NCBI RefSeq assembly: GCF_042678045.1
Contig: NZ_JBHUDI010000011.1
Span: 645,770 to 709,769, forward strand
Length of the DNA: 64,000 bases
Reading direction: 5' to 3'
Origin: Natrinema amylolyticus_A
GTDB taxonomy: Archaea > Halobacteriota > Halobacteria > Halobacteriales > Natrialbaceae
The notes below the pieces were generated by a model that saw only the letters and a program-made list of their open reading frames with translations, was not told the origin of the DNA and made no database searches. This document shows positions 25,185-34,146 of this stretch, piece after piece. Within the stretch, counting starts at the first letter, position 1. The number at the start of each line of letters is the position of its first letter. The translations under genes were made by a program, and so were the position numbers.

Positions 25185-26063
25185 ATGACGCTCGTTTCAT
25201 CCGCAGCGAACCCGCTCTCGACCGACGTTACCCTCGAGTCCGGCGTCCACTCACTGGTCGTGCCGCTGATGGGTGCGTCGGTACCGTCGGGCCCCGGCCT
25301 TGAGCGTGTCAACCTGCTCGTCCTCTTTATCGTCGGCCTGCTGGCTGGCGCACACTGTCTGGGTATGTGTGGCCCGCTGGTGACGGCCTACGCCGACCGG
25401 ATCGGTGCGGCAAGCGGTAAGCGCCGTGACGATACGCTCACCGGCTACGAGGTGCGCCAGCACGCGCTGTTCAACCTCGGCCGAACGGCCAGCTACGCCG
25501 CGGTCGGCGGGCTGTTCGGTCTGCTCGGTGCGATCACGATCGCCTCGAGCGAAGCCGTCGCTGCGATCGGTGACAGTGTCAGGGGCGTCACTGGTATCCT
25601 CGTTGGGATCGCGATCGTCGCGAGCGGCCTGTACTACCTGCGGGGGCGAACCGCCGTCCCTGGCCACGGGCTGCCGATCATCGGGACGGCCTTTCGGCGG
25701 CTCTCGGAACTGCTCTCGAGTCGGATCGACCACTACGCGACCTCGCCGAGGATCGTGGCACTCGGCGCGGTCCATGGCCTCATGCCCTGTCCGATCATCT
25801 ATCCGGCGTACCTGTATGCGTTCGCGCTCGGATCGCCGATACAGGGGACGCTCTCGCTTGCCGTCCTCGGGCTGGGGACGATCCCGACGCTGTTTGCCTA
25901 CGGGACCGTCCTGAACAAGATCGGTGCTGACACGCGCGTGCGACTCCACCGTGGACTCGGGGCCGCATTCGTCGTGCTCGGCTACATCCCGCTCTCACAC
26001 GGCCTGATGCTGTACGGCATCCACCTGCCACACCTCCCGCTGCCGTACATCCCCCTGTTCTAA
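25185..26063 (+). CDS. SafE/COG2836-type membrane protein (sulfite exporter TauE/SafE family annotation)
   Basis: 292 residues with about six to seven membrane segments. Two Cys motifs in the membrane stand out: AHCLGMCGP near the first helix and MPCPIIYP in the middle. COG2836 proteins of this type are commonly encoded beside CcoI/FixI copper ATPases and oxidase genes, as here, and related bacterial proteins take part in oxidase assembly. A copper or thiol role fits better than sulfite export. It precedes the P-type ATPase by two bases. Confidence 0.8.
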   Translation: MTLVSSAANPLSTDVTLESGVHSLVVPLMGASVPSGPGLERVNLLVLFIVGLLAGAHCLGMCGPLVTAYADRIGAASGKRRDDTLTGYEVRQHALFNLGRTASYAAVGGLFGLLGAITIASSEAVAAIGDSVRGVTGILVGIAIVASGLYYLRGRTAVPGHGLPIIGTAFRRLSELLSSRIDHYATSPRIVALGAVHGLMPCPIIYPAYLYAFALGSPIQGTLSLAVLGLGTIPTLFAYGTVLNKIGADTRVRLHRGLGAAFVVLGYIPLSHGLMLYGIHLPHLPLPYIPLF

Positions 26064-26065
26064 CG

Positions 26066-28495
26066 ATGGGTGAAAATCCACGACGGTCGACGCAGTCGCC
26101 CGCGACGACACCCCCAGTCGACGCTGGATCCGCCAGGCAGACCGACACCGAGACCTGCGACCTCTGTGAGTTGCCGACCCCGCCGACGCCGATCACCGAC
26201 CCCGACGTGGACGGCGCGTTTTGCTGTCAGGGTTGTCTCGAGGTCTCCCGAACGCTCGAGCGAACCGACGACGCTCCCGACGAGTCGGACCTGCAGACCC
26301 GAATGGACAGCGACGACGGCCCCGACCTCGACGACCTCGAGGGCGAGGACGCCTTCCTCGCGGTCGACGGCATGCACTGTTCGACGTGTGAAGCGTTCCT
26401 CGAGACGACCGCCGAGCGCGAGGAGGGGGTCCGTGGCGTGACGGCAAGCTACGCGACGGACACGATCCGGATCGTCTACGACCCCGACGAGGTCGCGGCC
26501 GACGAACTTCCCGACATCGTTTCCGGCTACGGCTACACCGCCTCCGACCGCTCGAGCGCCGACGACACCGAGTCGGACGACAGGCTCGCCGCGCTCTTGC
26601 TCGGGGGCTTTTTCGGCATGATGGTCATGATGTGGTACGTCCTGTTTTTGTACCCGACCTACTTCGGCCTCGAGCCGATCGCCGACTTCGGCGGCTACGA
26701 CGGCACGTTTCTGGCGGCAAACATCTGGGTCTTTACGTCGTTCATTCTCTTTTATACCGGCTATCCGATCCTTCGCGGGGCGTACGTCAGCCTCCGGGCG
26801 GGCCGGCCGAACATGGACCTGCTCGTTGCGCTGGCTGCGCTCGGCTCGTATAGCTACAGCGCGATCGCGACCCTGCTGGGGCAGACCCACGTCTACTTCG
26901 ACGTGACCGTCGCGATCGTCCTCGTCGTCACCGCCGGTACCCACTACGAACAGGCGGTCAAGCGCCGCGCGACCGGCCTCCTTTCGGAACTGACCGAACA
27001 GCAGGTCGACGAGGCCCGCCTCGAGAGCGGCGAGACGGTCCCGCTCGAGGATGTCGACCCTGGCGACCGCCTGCTCGTCCGCCCGGGCGAGCGGATCCCA
27101 CTCGACGGCAACGTCGCGGAGGGATCGGCCGCCGTCGACGAGTCGCTCGTCACCGGCGAATCGCTGCCCGTCGGCAAGGTTCCAGGCGATCCAGTTCGGG
27201 GCGGAACCGTCGTCACCGACGCGCCACTGGTCGTCACGGTCGGCGACGAGGCCGAAAGCACGCTCGACCGGCTCGTCTCCCTGCTCTGGTCGATCCAGAG
27301 CGCCCGGCCGGGCGTCCAGCGGCTCGCCGACAAACTCGCGACGGTGTTCGTCCCGCTGGTCGTCACCCTCGCCATCGGGACAGCCGTTGTCTTGCTCGCG
27401 ACTGGCTCGAGCATGTCGACGGCACTGCTGGTCGGACTCACCGTCGTGATCGTCTCCTGTCCGTGCGCGCTCGGGCTGGCGACGCCGCTCGCGATCGCCG
27501 CGGGGGTGCAGGCCGCCGCCGAACGTGGGATCGTCGTCGCCGCGGAGACGATCTTCGAGGACGCCAGGGACGTCGACGTCGTCGTCCTCGACAAGACGGG
27601 GACGCTCACGACCGGGACGATGGCCGTCGAGGACATCCACGCCGTCGACGACGTCCATGACGAGGACGTACTCCGGCGGGCCGGGACTGTCGAAGCGCTC
27701 TCCGAACACCCGATCGCGGCCGCCATCGCGGAGGCCGCACCTGCGAGCGCCACCGAGGCGGCGACAGCTGCCGTCGACGACTTCGAGCGCGCCGACCGTG
27801 GCGTCAGTGGCCGCGTCGACGGCGACCGTGTCGTCGTCGGCCACCCCGATTTCCTCCGCGAGCACGGGCTCACCGTTCCCGACACACTCGAGTCCCGGAT
27901 CGCCGACACCCGCGATGCAGGCGATGTTCCGGTCGTCGTTGGCTGGAACGGGAAGGCTCGCGGGGTCATCGTCGTCGGAGACTCGCCCCGCGATGCGCTG
28001 GGGGACACCCTCGAGACGCTCTCGACGGGCCGTGAGGTTGTCGTCCTCACCGGCGACGAGGGGGCGGCAGCAGACCGGTTCCGTGAACTCGAGGGCGTCG
28101 ACGAAGTCTTCGCCGGCGTTCCGCCGGAGGCGAAAGCCGAGACCGTCGACCGGTTGCGGAGCCGAGGGACAGTCGCGATGGTCGGCGACGGGAGCAACGA
28201 CGCGCCTGCGCTGGCGACCGCGGACGTCGGGATTGCGATGGGCAGCGGGACGAAACTCGCGACCGACGCGGCCGACGCGGTGATCGTCGGCGACGATCTC
28301 GGCGCCGTCTCCGAGACCTTCGATGTCGCAACGAGCACCCACCGCCGGATCCGCCAGAACCTCGGCTGGGCATTTGCCTACAACGCGGTCGCGATCCCGC
28401 TGGCGATCCTCGGGCTGTTGAACCCGCTGTTCGCCGCCGTCGCGATGGCTGCCAGCAGCGCGCTGGTCGTCCTCAACTCCTCGCGGTCGATGTAG
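26066..28495 (+). CDS. Heavy-metal (copper) P1B-type ATPase, FixI/CcoI-like
   Basis: 809 residues; uses ATP to move Cu+ across the membrane. The N terminus has a FixI/CcoI-type Cys cluster (CDLC at 31-34, CCQGC at 53-57), then an HMA domain with CSTC at 105-108. The membrane metal site is CPC in VSCPCALGLATP (about 465); the phosphorylated Asp is in DKTGTLTTG (about 509), and the hinge GDGSNDAPAL is intact. Location next to a SafE-like gene and divergent from a ba3 oxidase argues for copper delivery to CuA/CuB rather than plain detoxification. Confidence 0.92.
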   Translation: MGENPRRSTQSPATTPPVDAGSARQTDTETCDLCELPTPPTPITDPDVDGAFCCQGCLEVSRTLERTDDAPDESDLQTRMDSDDGPDLDDLEGEDAFLAVDGMHCSTCEAFLETTAEREEGVRGVTASYATDTIRIVYDPDEVAADELPDIVSGYGYTASDRSSADDTESDDRLAALLLGGFFGMMVMMWYVLFLYPTYFGLEPIADFGGYDGTFLAANIWVFTSFILFYTGYPILRGAYVSLRAGRPNMDLLVALAALGSYSYSAIATLLGQTHVYFDVTVAIVLVVTAGTHYEQAVKRRATGLLSELTEQQVDEARLESGETVPLEDVDPGDRLLVRPGERIPLDGNVAEGSAAVDESLVTGESLPVGKVPGDPVRGGTVVTDAPLVVTVGDEAESTLDRLVSLLWSIQSARPGVQRLADKLATVFVPLVVTLAIGTAVVLLATGSSMSTALLVGLTVVIVSCPCALGLATPLAIAAGVQAAAERGIVVAAETIFEDARDVDVVVLDKTGTLTTGTMAVEDIHAVDDVHDEDVLRRAGTVEALSEHPIAAAIAEAAPASATEAATAAVDDFERADRGVSGRVDGDRVVVGHPDFLREHGLTVPDTLESRIADTRDAGDVPVVVGWNGKARGVIVVGDSPRDALGDTLETLSTGREVVVLTGDEGAAADRFRELEGVDEVFAGVPPEAKAETVDRLRSRGTVAMVGDGSNDAPALATADVGIAMGSGTKLATDAADAVIVGDDLGAVSETFDVATSTHRRIRQNLGWAFAYNAVAIPLAILGLLNPLFAAVAMAASSALVVLNSSRSM

Positions 28496-28524
28496 CGACG
28501 CGTGCCGACCGATTGGGCTCTCCG

Positions 28525-28764
28525 CTACTCGGTGTCGTTCTCGTCTGTCGTGACGACCCGCTCGAGTTCCTGGCGCTCGCCGTCCTCGTAGACGTAGGTC
28601 GTCTCCTCGTCCTCGTCGCGCGTCTGTCGATGACTCCCGTCGCAGAAGGGAAACGAGTCCGAGAGACCACACTGACAGACCGCAACGTCGCCTTTCTCGT
28701 CGTCGATGTCCTCGGGCTCGAGTTTGCGTGGTCCCGTCGCCTCGAGTTCGACAAGTCGTGACAT
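28525..28764 (-). CDS. CDGSH iron-sulfur domain protein
   Basis: 79 residues containing one CDGSH 2Fe-2S site: Cys30, Cys32, Cys41 and His45 in CQCGLSDSFPFCDGSH. An acidic tail follows. Such small proteins bind a redox-active, pH-labile cluster; the cellular partner is not known. It is convergent with the copper ATPase gene. Confidence 0.92.
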   Translation of the reverse strand: MSRLVELEATGPRKLEPEDIDDEKGDVAVCQCGLSDSFPFCDGSHRQTRDEDEETTYVYEDGERQELERVVTTDENDTE

Positions 28765-28917
28765 GATCTCGTCTCGGACCGCCGGTTACAAAACGCTTCG
28801 CTCGCGTCGCGAGTGTCGTGGATCCGATCTCCATTCGTGAGTGGGTATCACACCTGATCCGATCCGAGAACGACAAGGTTCTTGGTACGGCTCTCGAATA
28901 TCCGAGTACGCACAGCT

Positions 28918-29211
28918 ATGTCGTTCTCTGCCGCGACAATGCCGACTGCGGTCGCACTCGCGATCGTCAAAACGCTCGTCCTCATCGTCGGCGGCGTGAT
29001 CGCGTTCTTCGCCTACAAGGCTTACCGGCGAACCCGACAGCCGGCGCTTGGCTATCTCGCACTCGGATTCGGACTCGTCACGTTCGGGTTCGTCCTCGCT
29101 GGTATGCTGTATGAACTACTCGCCGTCCCGCTGATGATGGGCATCCTCTTCGAGAGTCTGCTGGTTCTGACCGGCTTTCTCGTGATCGCGCATTCACTCT
29201 ACGTCTCCTGA
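28918..29211 (+). CDS. Small three-helix membrane protein (DUF7521-like)
   Basis: 97 residues, almost entirely hydrophobic: segments near 10-30 (VKTLVLIVGGVIAFFAYKAY), 40-62 and 67-93, separated by a positively charged loop (YRRTRQ). This is the layout of small haloarchaeal DUF7521 proteins; the name is from memory. The ATG at 28918 was preferred over an upstream frame extension. Often found with ArsR-like regulators, but none is adjacent here. Confidence 0.65.
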   Translation: MSFSAATMPTAVALAIVKTLVLIVGGVIAFFAYKAYRRTRQPALGYLALGFGLVTFGFVLAGMLYELLAVPLMMGILFESLLVLTGFLVIAHSLYVS

Positions 29212-29535
29212 GATACCAAACTGTTTTGGGATTATTCGTATAAATGATGGGGGAGTACATCGTCGTACGGCAGGGAGACAGGGCACTGAACCATGGCGCT
29301 TCGTCCTGCCGTCGTACCCCCCTTCTTTCCCGCGGTTCTGCAAACACGACTACCTGCGCCTGCGAACGAGCAGCCACTCGGCGAGCCGTGGTCGCGAACC
29401 CGCATTGCGACCACCCAGAGGTAAGTAGACCGCACCACGAGTGGTGGTTATGAGCGGTGATCCCGTCCACGTGAGCACGACCTGGGGGCGCGTTTCGAGT
29501 CGTCTGTATCGATCCGTCTCGACGAGTGATCGGCC
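29212..29535. other. Intergenic region with a 29-codon ORF overlapping the next gene
   Basis: 324 bases. Most of it shows no gene. An ATG at 29450 opens 29 codons (MSGDPVHVSTTWGRVSSRLY...) ending at 29537-29539, overlapping the ATG of the oxidoreductase gene in an ATGA arrangement. It could be a translated leader ORF or chance. Confidence 0.35.
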
Positions 29536-30717
29536 ATGACCGACGCCGACGACCTGGATCTGGCCGTCGGTGCCGACACGTTCACCGATCAGGCGGGACT
29601 CGAGGTGGCGGTTGTCGGCGCTGGTGCTATCGGCGCGACCGTGGCCTACGACCTCGCACGCGAAGGTGTGGACGTGACGCTGTACGACCGCGGTGGGGTC
29701 GCGAGTGGCGCGACTGGCCGGGCCGCGGGGGTCTGCTACGACGCCTTCGCGGACGCGCTCGACGCCGAACTCGCCGGGGAGGCGATCGAACGCTTCCGCT
29801 CGCTCTCGGGTGACGACACCTTCCCGTTCGTCGAGTGTCCCTACGTCTGGCTCGCTCGTGAGGGCGATGCCGACCGGGCCGACGCGATCCGTGACCAGAT
29901 CCAGCGCATGCAGGACAACGGCGTCGTCGCCCTCGAGATGGACGCCGAGGCGCTCGGGGAACGGTTCCCGGCCCTGCGAACGGACGACGTCGCAGTCGCG
30001 GGCATCGCCGGTGCAGCGGGCTACGTCGATCCCGCCGCGTACACCGCCTGTCTCGCGGCCGCGGCTACCGGTGCCGGAGCGACCCTCGAGACCGACACGC
30101 CGGTCGACGTCCGCACCGATCCAGCGCGCGTGAGCCGCCCGGACGGGACGATACACGAGGTCGACGCGGTGCTCGTCGCGGCTGGCGCACGCACGAAAGC
30201 GCTCCTCGCAGACGCGGGGATACCCCTCGCCGTCAAGCCCTATCGGGTACAGGCGCTGGTCGCTGACGGCGACTTCGCAGAACCGATGTGTTACGACGCG
30301 ACCGGCGGCTTTTACCTGCGACCCCACGCTGACGGCGTGCTCGTCGGTGACGGCACCGAAGCGTGGGAGGCCGACCCCAACGACTACGATCACAACGCCG
30401 ATTCGGCGTTCGTCGACGACATCCGAGACCGGGTCGCCTACCGGGTTCCGGAGATCGCGGGCGGGGAGCTTGACCGGGCGTGGGCCGGCCTCTGTACGGC
30501 GACGCCGGACCGAGATCCACTCGTCGGCGCGGTCCGCGATGACTTGTACGTCGCAACCGGCTTCCAGGGCCACGGCGTCATGCGTGCGCCGGCGATCGGG
30601 CAGCGACTTGCAAGAGAAATCTGTGGTGGATCGGGAGTCGACGCCTTCGATCCGACGCGGTTCGACGGCGACGAGGCGTTCGACGTCGTCGACGGGATGG
30701 CACTCGAGCCGAACTGA
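29536..30717 (+). CDS. FAD-dependent oxidoreductase (D-amino-acid oxidase family)
   Basis: 393 residues. The FAD-binding motif GAGAIGA is near residues 28-34 (VAVVGAGAIGATVAYDLA), followed by the DAO-family stretch DRGGVASGATGRAAG and the C-terminal FAD-contact region TGFQGHGVMRAP. Such enzymes oxidise secondary or tertiary amines (sarcosine, glycine, proline-type substrates). The substrate cannot be predicted. It ends one base before the convergent Hsp20 gene. Confidence 0.88.
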   Translation: MTDADDLDLAVGADTFTDQAGLEVAVVGAGAIGATVAYDLAREGVDVTLYDRGGVASGATGRAAGVCYDAFADALDAELAGEAIERFRSLSGDDTFPFVECPYVWLAREGDADRADAIRDQIQRMQDNGVVALEMDAEALGERFPALRTDDVAVAGIAGAAGYVDPAAYTACLAAAATGAGATLETDTPVDVRTDPARVSRPDGTIHEVDAVLVAAGARTKALLADAGIPLAVKPYRVQALVADGDFAEPMCYDATGGFYLRPHADGVLVGDGTEAWEADPNDYDHNADSAFVDDIRDRVAYRVPEIAGGELDRAWAGLCTATPDRDPLVGAVRDDLYVATGFQGHGVMRAPAIGQRLAREICGGSGVDAFDPTRFDGDEAFDVVDGMALEPN

Positions 30718-31197
30718 CTACTCGTTGTCGACGGTAACCGGCTCCGCGTTCGACCCCGATTCGGCGTCGTCAGATACGTCGCGTCCGTTCTCTGTATCGG
30801 CAGCAGTCGTGTCTTCGATCGCTGACGCCTTCGGGATCTCGACGCTCAGCGTTCCGGTTTCTGAGAGTCGTGCCGTGCCGGCGTCCGGATCGACGACCGC
30901 GTCGGCCGGGAGGTCGGCATCACCGGATAGCGACATCCCCCGGCCGGGAAACTGCAGCTCGTAGCCCTCGCGAAACTGCCGGAAGCGGTCGATCTGAATC
31001 CGGACTGTGCCCTCGAGATAGCGGACCTGGACGTCGTCGGATTCGGCACCAGGAGCGTCGAAGACGACGCGATAGGCGGTGTCGTTCTCGAGAATGTCGA
31101 CGGGAAGCGAGCGGTGGTTCTGAACGCGGCCGTTCGCACGACCGAGCTGACGGTAGAGTGCACTGCCGATCGATTGACCGAGGTCTTTGAAGCTCAC
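30718..31197 (-). CDS. Hsp20/alpha-crystallin family protein
   Basis: 159 residues. The central part (about 28-125) follows the alpha-crystallin pattern: HRSLPVDILENDTAYRVVFDAPGA, VQVRYLEGTVRIQIDRF, FPGRGMSLSGDADLPADAV, then ARLSETGTLSVEIPK. An acidic Ser/Asp/Glu tail closes the protein. It is a small heat-shock-type chaperone, or a GvpH-like relative; no gas vesicle genes are present. The upstream region has a short palindrome at 31318-31336. Confidence 0.8.
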   Translation of the reverse strand: MSFKDLGQSIGSALYRQLGRANGRVQNHRSLPVDILENDTAYRVVFDAPGAESDDVQVRYLEGTVRIQIDRFRQFREGYELQFPGRGMSLSGDADLPADAVVDPDAGTARLSETGTLSVEIPKASAIEDTTAADTENGRDVSDDAESGSNAEPVTVDNE

Positions 31198-31317
31198 GGA
31201 GCGTCACCCCGGGGGATGTGTGCGACGCGGGCAGCAGTCGTGGGGACCGAGAGAAGGGTCTGGTAGTGCGTAGCAGGCATGACCGTGTGAACGGTTACGG
31301 TCGCCCCATAGATATCC

Positions 31318-31336
31318 CTTTTGTTCCGGACAAAAG
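31318..31336. promoter_or_regulatory. Inverted repeat CTTTTGT-TCCGG-ACAAAAG
   Basis: Perfect 7-bp arms with a 5-base centre, 27 bases after the stop of the leftward zinc-ribbon gene and 120 bases before the Hsp20 gene. It may be a terminator hairpin of the former or an operator of the latter. Confidence 0.4.
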
Positions 31337-31362
31337 AAACGTCTGACACGTGGGTAGTTCAC

Positions 31363-31521
31363 TCACAACTCGACTTGCTCGAGACAGTCAGTGCCGCCAC
31401 AGACCGGACACGACAGTCCCGAGATATCGAAGTCGTCTGGCACGTCGTAGGTGTAGTGGTTCTCGAACAGGTCGAGAAAACAATCGTCGTTGGTACAGAC
31501 GATCTCTTCCGTCGGTGGCAT
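31363..31521 (-). CDS. Small zinc-ribbon protein
   Basis: 52 residues from the ATG at 31521 (MPPTEEIVCTNDDCFLDLFE). Four or five cysteines in two knuckles, CTNDDC and CPVCGGTDC, make a zinc-ribbon. Small proteins of this kind are widespread and uncharacterised in haloarchaea. It is divergent from the radical SAM gene, with a long palindrome between them. Confidence 0.75.
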   Translation of the reverse strand: MPPTEEIVCTNDDCFLDLFENHYTYDVPDDFDISGLSCPVCGGTDCLEQVEL

Positions 31522-31564
31522 ACGGGTGTCTAGCGTCACGGGGGCTATCAACGCAGGGGTTGCG

Positions 31565-31595
31565 GCGAGCGCTCACACCAGGTGTGCGCGTTCGC
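31565..31595. promoter_or_regulatory. 31-bp palindrome in a divergent promoter region
   Basis: Arms 31565-31579 (GCGAGCGCTCACACC) and 31581-31595 (GGTGTGCGCGTTCGC) pair at 13 of 15 positions around one base. It lies between the zinc-ribbon gene (leftward) and the radical SAM gene (rightward); operator or hairpin. Confidence 0.45.
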
Positions 31596-31663
31596 GGTGC
31601 GTCCTCGCTGTCGTCCTCGCGCGTGTAGTCACCGTTTTACCACTCGAGGCGCTATCGGGAGCC

Positions 31664-33391
31664 ATGACTGACCCCGAGACGCTGTCGGTGACGATCGTCG
31701 ACGGCTACGTCGACGAGCCCGCCCACTTCGGGGTGCCGCCGTACATCTCGACGTATCCCCGCTATGCTGCGGGGGCGCTCGTCGACGCGGGAGTTCCCCG
31801 CGAGCGGATTACGTACCACACGATCGACGGGCTTCGCGACGACTCCGACTGCTGGCGGGACGTCGACGAGGCCGATCTCATGATCTATCTGGGGGGCATG
31901 ACCGTCCCTGGGAAGTACGTCGGCGGCACACCGGCCGAACCCGATGAGGTCCGCAAACTCGCCTGGACCGCGAGCGGCACGAGCCTGATGGGCGGCCCCG
32001 TCAAGTTCGGCGTCGGCGACGAAAACGCCGGCGCGACCGAGACCGAACGCCAAGACCTGGACTTCGATTTCGTCGCCAAAGGCGACGTCGAGGCCGCCGT
32101 CTTCGACCTCGTCGAAAGCGGCCTCGAGGGGTTTAACAACCGTATGCGCGATGTCGACGAGGTCTCGCGGTGGGCCCGGGAGGGTGCGTTCGTCGTCGAG
32201 CAACACCCGAATCATCCGGATCACCTCATCGCCGAACTCGAGACCTCGCGGGGCTGTGCCTATCGGTGTTCGTTCTGTACGGAGCCGCTGTATGGCAATC
32301 CCACGTTTCGGCCGCCGCCGACGGTCGTCGGCGAGGTCGACGCCCTCTCCGATTACGGCGTGAAACACTTCCGGATCGGCCGACAGGCCGACATCCTCGC
32401 CTACGGCGGCGACGGCGAAGCGCCCAATCCCGATGCCCTCCGGCAGCTCTATGGCGGAATCCGCGAGGTCGCACCCGACCTCGAGACGCTACATCTGGAC
32501 AACATGAACCCAATTACGATCGTCGAGTGGCCCGAGAAGAGCCGCGAGGGGATCCGGATCATCGCCGAGCACAACACGCCCGGCGATACGGCCGCGTTCG
32601 GCCTCGAGTCCGCGGATCCAGTGGTCCAGGAGGAGAACAACCTGAACGTCTCGGCCGAGGAGTGTTTCGAAGCAGTCCGGATCGTCAACGAGGAAGCCGG
32701 CTGGCGACCAGGCGAAGACCCCGCGGACGCACCCACGTTCGGCGACGACGCGCCACGGCGACTGCCCAAACTGCTGCCCGGGATCAACCTCTTGCACGGC
32801 CTCAAAGGCGAGCGCGAGGAAACCTACGAGCGAAACCTCGAATTCCTTCGGCGGGTCTACGACGAGGGCTACATGCTCCGACGGATCAACATCCGGCAGG
32901 TGATGGCCTTCGACGGCACCGACATGTCCGACACCGGGGCCGAGATCGCAAACGAGCACAAAAAGCTGTTCAAACGCTACAAAAAGCAGGTTCGCGAGGA
33001 GATCGACAATCCGATGCTCGAGCGGGTCGCCCCTCCGGGGACCGTCCTGCCGGACATCCACCTCGAGTACCACCAGGACGGCACCACCTTCGGTCGCCAG
33101 CTCGGCACCTACCCGTTACTCGTTGGGGTGCCAGGCGAACGCGACCTCGGCCAGACGATCGACGTCGCGGTCGTCGATCACGGCTACCGCTCGGTGACGG
33201 CCGTCCCCTATCCGCTCGATCTCAACGCCGCCTCGATGGACGAACTCACCGCCATCCCTGGTATCGGCTCCAGCACCGCCGGCGACATCGTCGTCGATCG
33301 CCCCTACGAGTCGGTCGCCGACGCCGGGCTCGACACGACGGTCGATCTCTCCCAGTTCGTCACGACCCGGCCGCTCGAGCGCGTGAACTAG
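31664..33391 (+). CDS. Radical SAM protein with C-terminal helix-hairpin-helix (COG1031-like)
   Basis: 575 residues. The 4Fe-4S/SAM motif CxxxCxxC is CAYRCSFC (about residues 201-208). An N-terminal domain (about 1-180) precedes it, similar to B12-like/Rossmann N-domains of this group; the C terminus has a helix-hairpin-helix (LNAASMDELTAIPGIGSSTA). This is the archaeal COG1031 architecture, whose reaction is not established; the HhH suggests DNA or RNA binding. The ATG at 31664 was chosen because the upstream frame lacks family character. Confidence 0.88.
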   Translation: MTDPETLSVTIVDGYVDEPAHFGVPPYISTYPRYAAGALVDAGVPRERITYHTIDGLRDDSDCWRDVDEADLMIYLGGMTVPGKYVGGTPAEPDEVRKLAWTASGTSLMGGPVKFGVGDENAGATETERQDLDFDFVAKGDVEAAVFDLVESGLEGFNNRMRDVDEVSRWAREGAFVVEQHPNHPDHLIAELETSRGCAYRCSFCTEPLYGNPTFRPPPTVVGEVDALSDYGVKHFRIGRQADILAYGGDGEAPNPDALRQLYGGIREVAPDLETLHLDNMNPITIVEWPEKSREGIRIIAEHNTPGDTAAFGLESADPVVQEENNLNVSAEECFEAVRIVNEEAGWRPGEDPADAPTFGDDAPRRLPKLLPGINLLHGLKGEREETYERNLEFLRRVYDEGYMLRRINIRQVMAFDGTDMSDTGAEIANEHKKLFKRYKKQVREEIDNPMLERVAPPGTVLPDIHLEYHQDGTTFGRQLGTYPLLVGVPGERDLGQTIDVAVVDHGYRSVTAVPYPLDLNAASMDELTAIPGIGSSTAGDIVVDRPYESVADAGLDTTVDLSQFVTTRPLERVN

Positions 33392-33504
33392 CCACGATCG
33401 CCGTCCGATCGCCCCACGAACGGGCGCTTTTTCCGTCAATCGGCAGTTCTGTGTCGGTAGTTCTATTATGGATGGGAATCAGAGGTGAAATAGAGGGTCT
33501 ACCT

Positions 33505-33915
33505 GTGGAGATATCTGAAAAACTGTTGTGTCTGTTCAGTACGGACGTTTCGGAGGAGGAGGATCGCTACGTCATCGAGGTACCGCGGCAGGAAGTCGAG
33601 ACCGGCGACATCGACCCCGGCGAGGTCTATCGCGTTGCGCTCATCTCGCGTGAGGACGACTCGGGCGGCGACGAGGGGACGACGACCACGACGCCCCAGA
33701 GCGCGCCGTCCGAGCCACAGCCACCGGTCGACGTCGGCGAAACGCGCTACGTCGAGATCGAAGACATCGGCAAACAGGGCGACGGCATCGCCCGCGTCGA
33801 ACGCGGCTACGTCATCATCGTGCCCGGCGCAGACGTCGGTGAACGTGTCAAGATCGAGGTCACCGAGGTCAAGTCGAATTTCGCCGTCGGCGAGATCATC
33901 GAGGAGACGTTCTAA
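33505..33915 (+). CDS. TRAM-domain RNA-binding protein
   Basis: 136 residues from the GTG at 33505 (VEISEKLLCLFSTDV), the conserved start in related proteins as I recall them; an ATG at 33472 in frame is the alternative. The N-terminal half is specific to haloarchaea, a Thr/Pro-rich linker lies in the middle (TTTTTPQSAPSEPQ), and the TRAM domain fills about 75-136 (YVEIEDIGKQGDGIARVERG, then IIVPGADVGERVKIEV). Archaeal TRAM proteins act as RNA chaperones. Palindromic element copy C lies further downstream. Confidence 0.88.
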   Translation: MEISEKLLCLFSTDVSEEEDRYVIEVPRQEVETGDIDPGEVYRVALISREDDSGGDEGTTTTTPQSAPSEPQPPVDVGETRYVEIEDIGKQGDGIARVERGYVIIVPGADVGERVKIEVTEVKSNFAVGEIIEETF

Positions 33916-34061
33916 CAACGACCTTTTTACTGGGTGCATCGGCTGGCGTCACAGACGCCAGTCTCAACCCCAGCAAAAAATCTCGACCAAAAAGAGCCGA
34001 GCGTGCCGGCGACGCGCTCGGGGAAACGGCGCGCTTCGCGCGCTGTACGATGGCCGCTACT

Positions 34062-34146
34062 GAATACGGTTCGCCGTCATGAGTTTCCGATGGCTCTGCA
34101 GAACGATCGTGGTCCCCCTGGAACCCTCTGACAGGAGTCCGTCTCA
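34062..34146 (-). repeat. Palindromic element, TGAKACGG family, copy C
   Basis: 85 bp on the minus strand from TGAGACGGACTCCTGTCAG to GGCGAACCGTATTCA. The inner part is degenerate. Its first TGA (34146-34144) is the stop codon of the YkgJ-like gene. Confidence 0.65.

Noticed and set aside
25185..26063. Literal reading as a sulfite exporter
   Set aside because: The family label is broad; copper ATPase and oxidase neighbours and membrane Cys motifs argue for an assembly role.
26060..28876. Very long open frame on the minus strand (over 900 codons)
   Set aside because: It is antisense to the copper ATPase, whose frame carries all P-type motifs; long antisense frames are a by-product of high GC.
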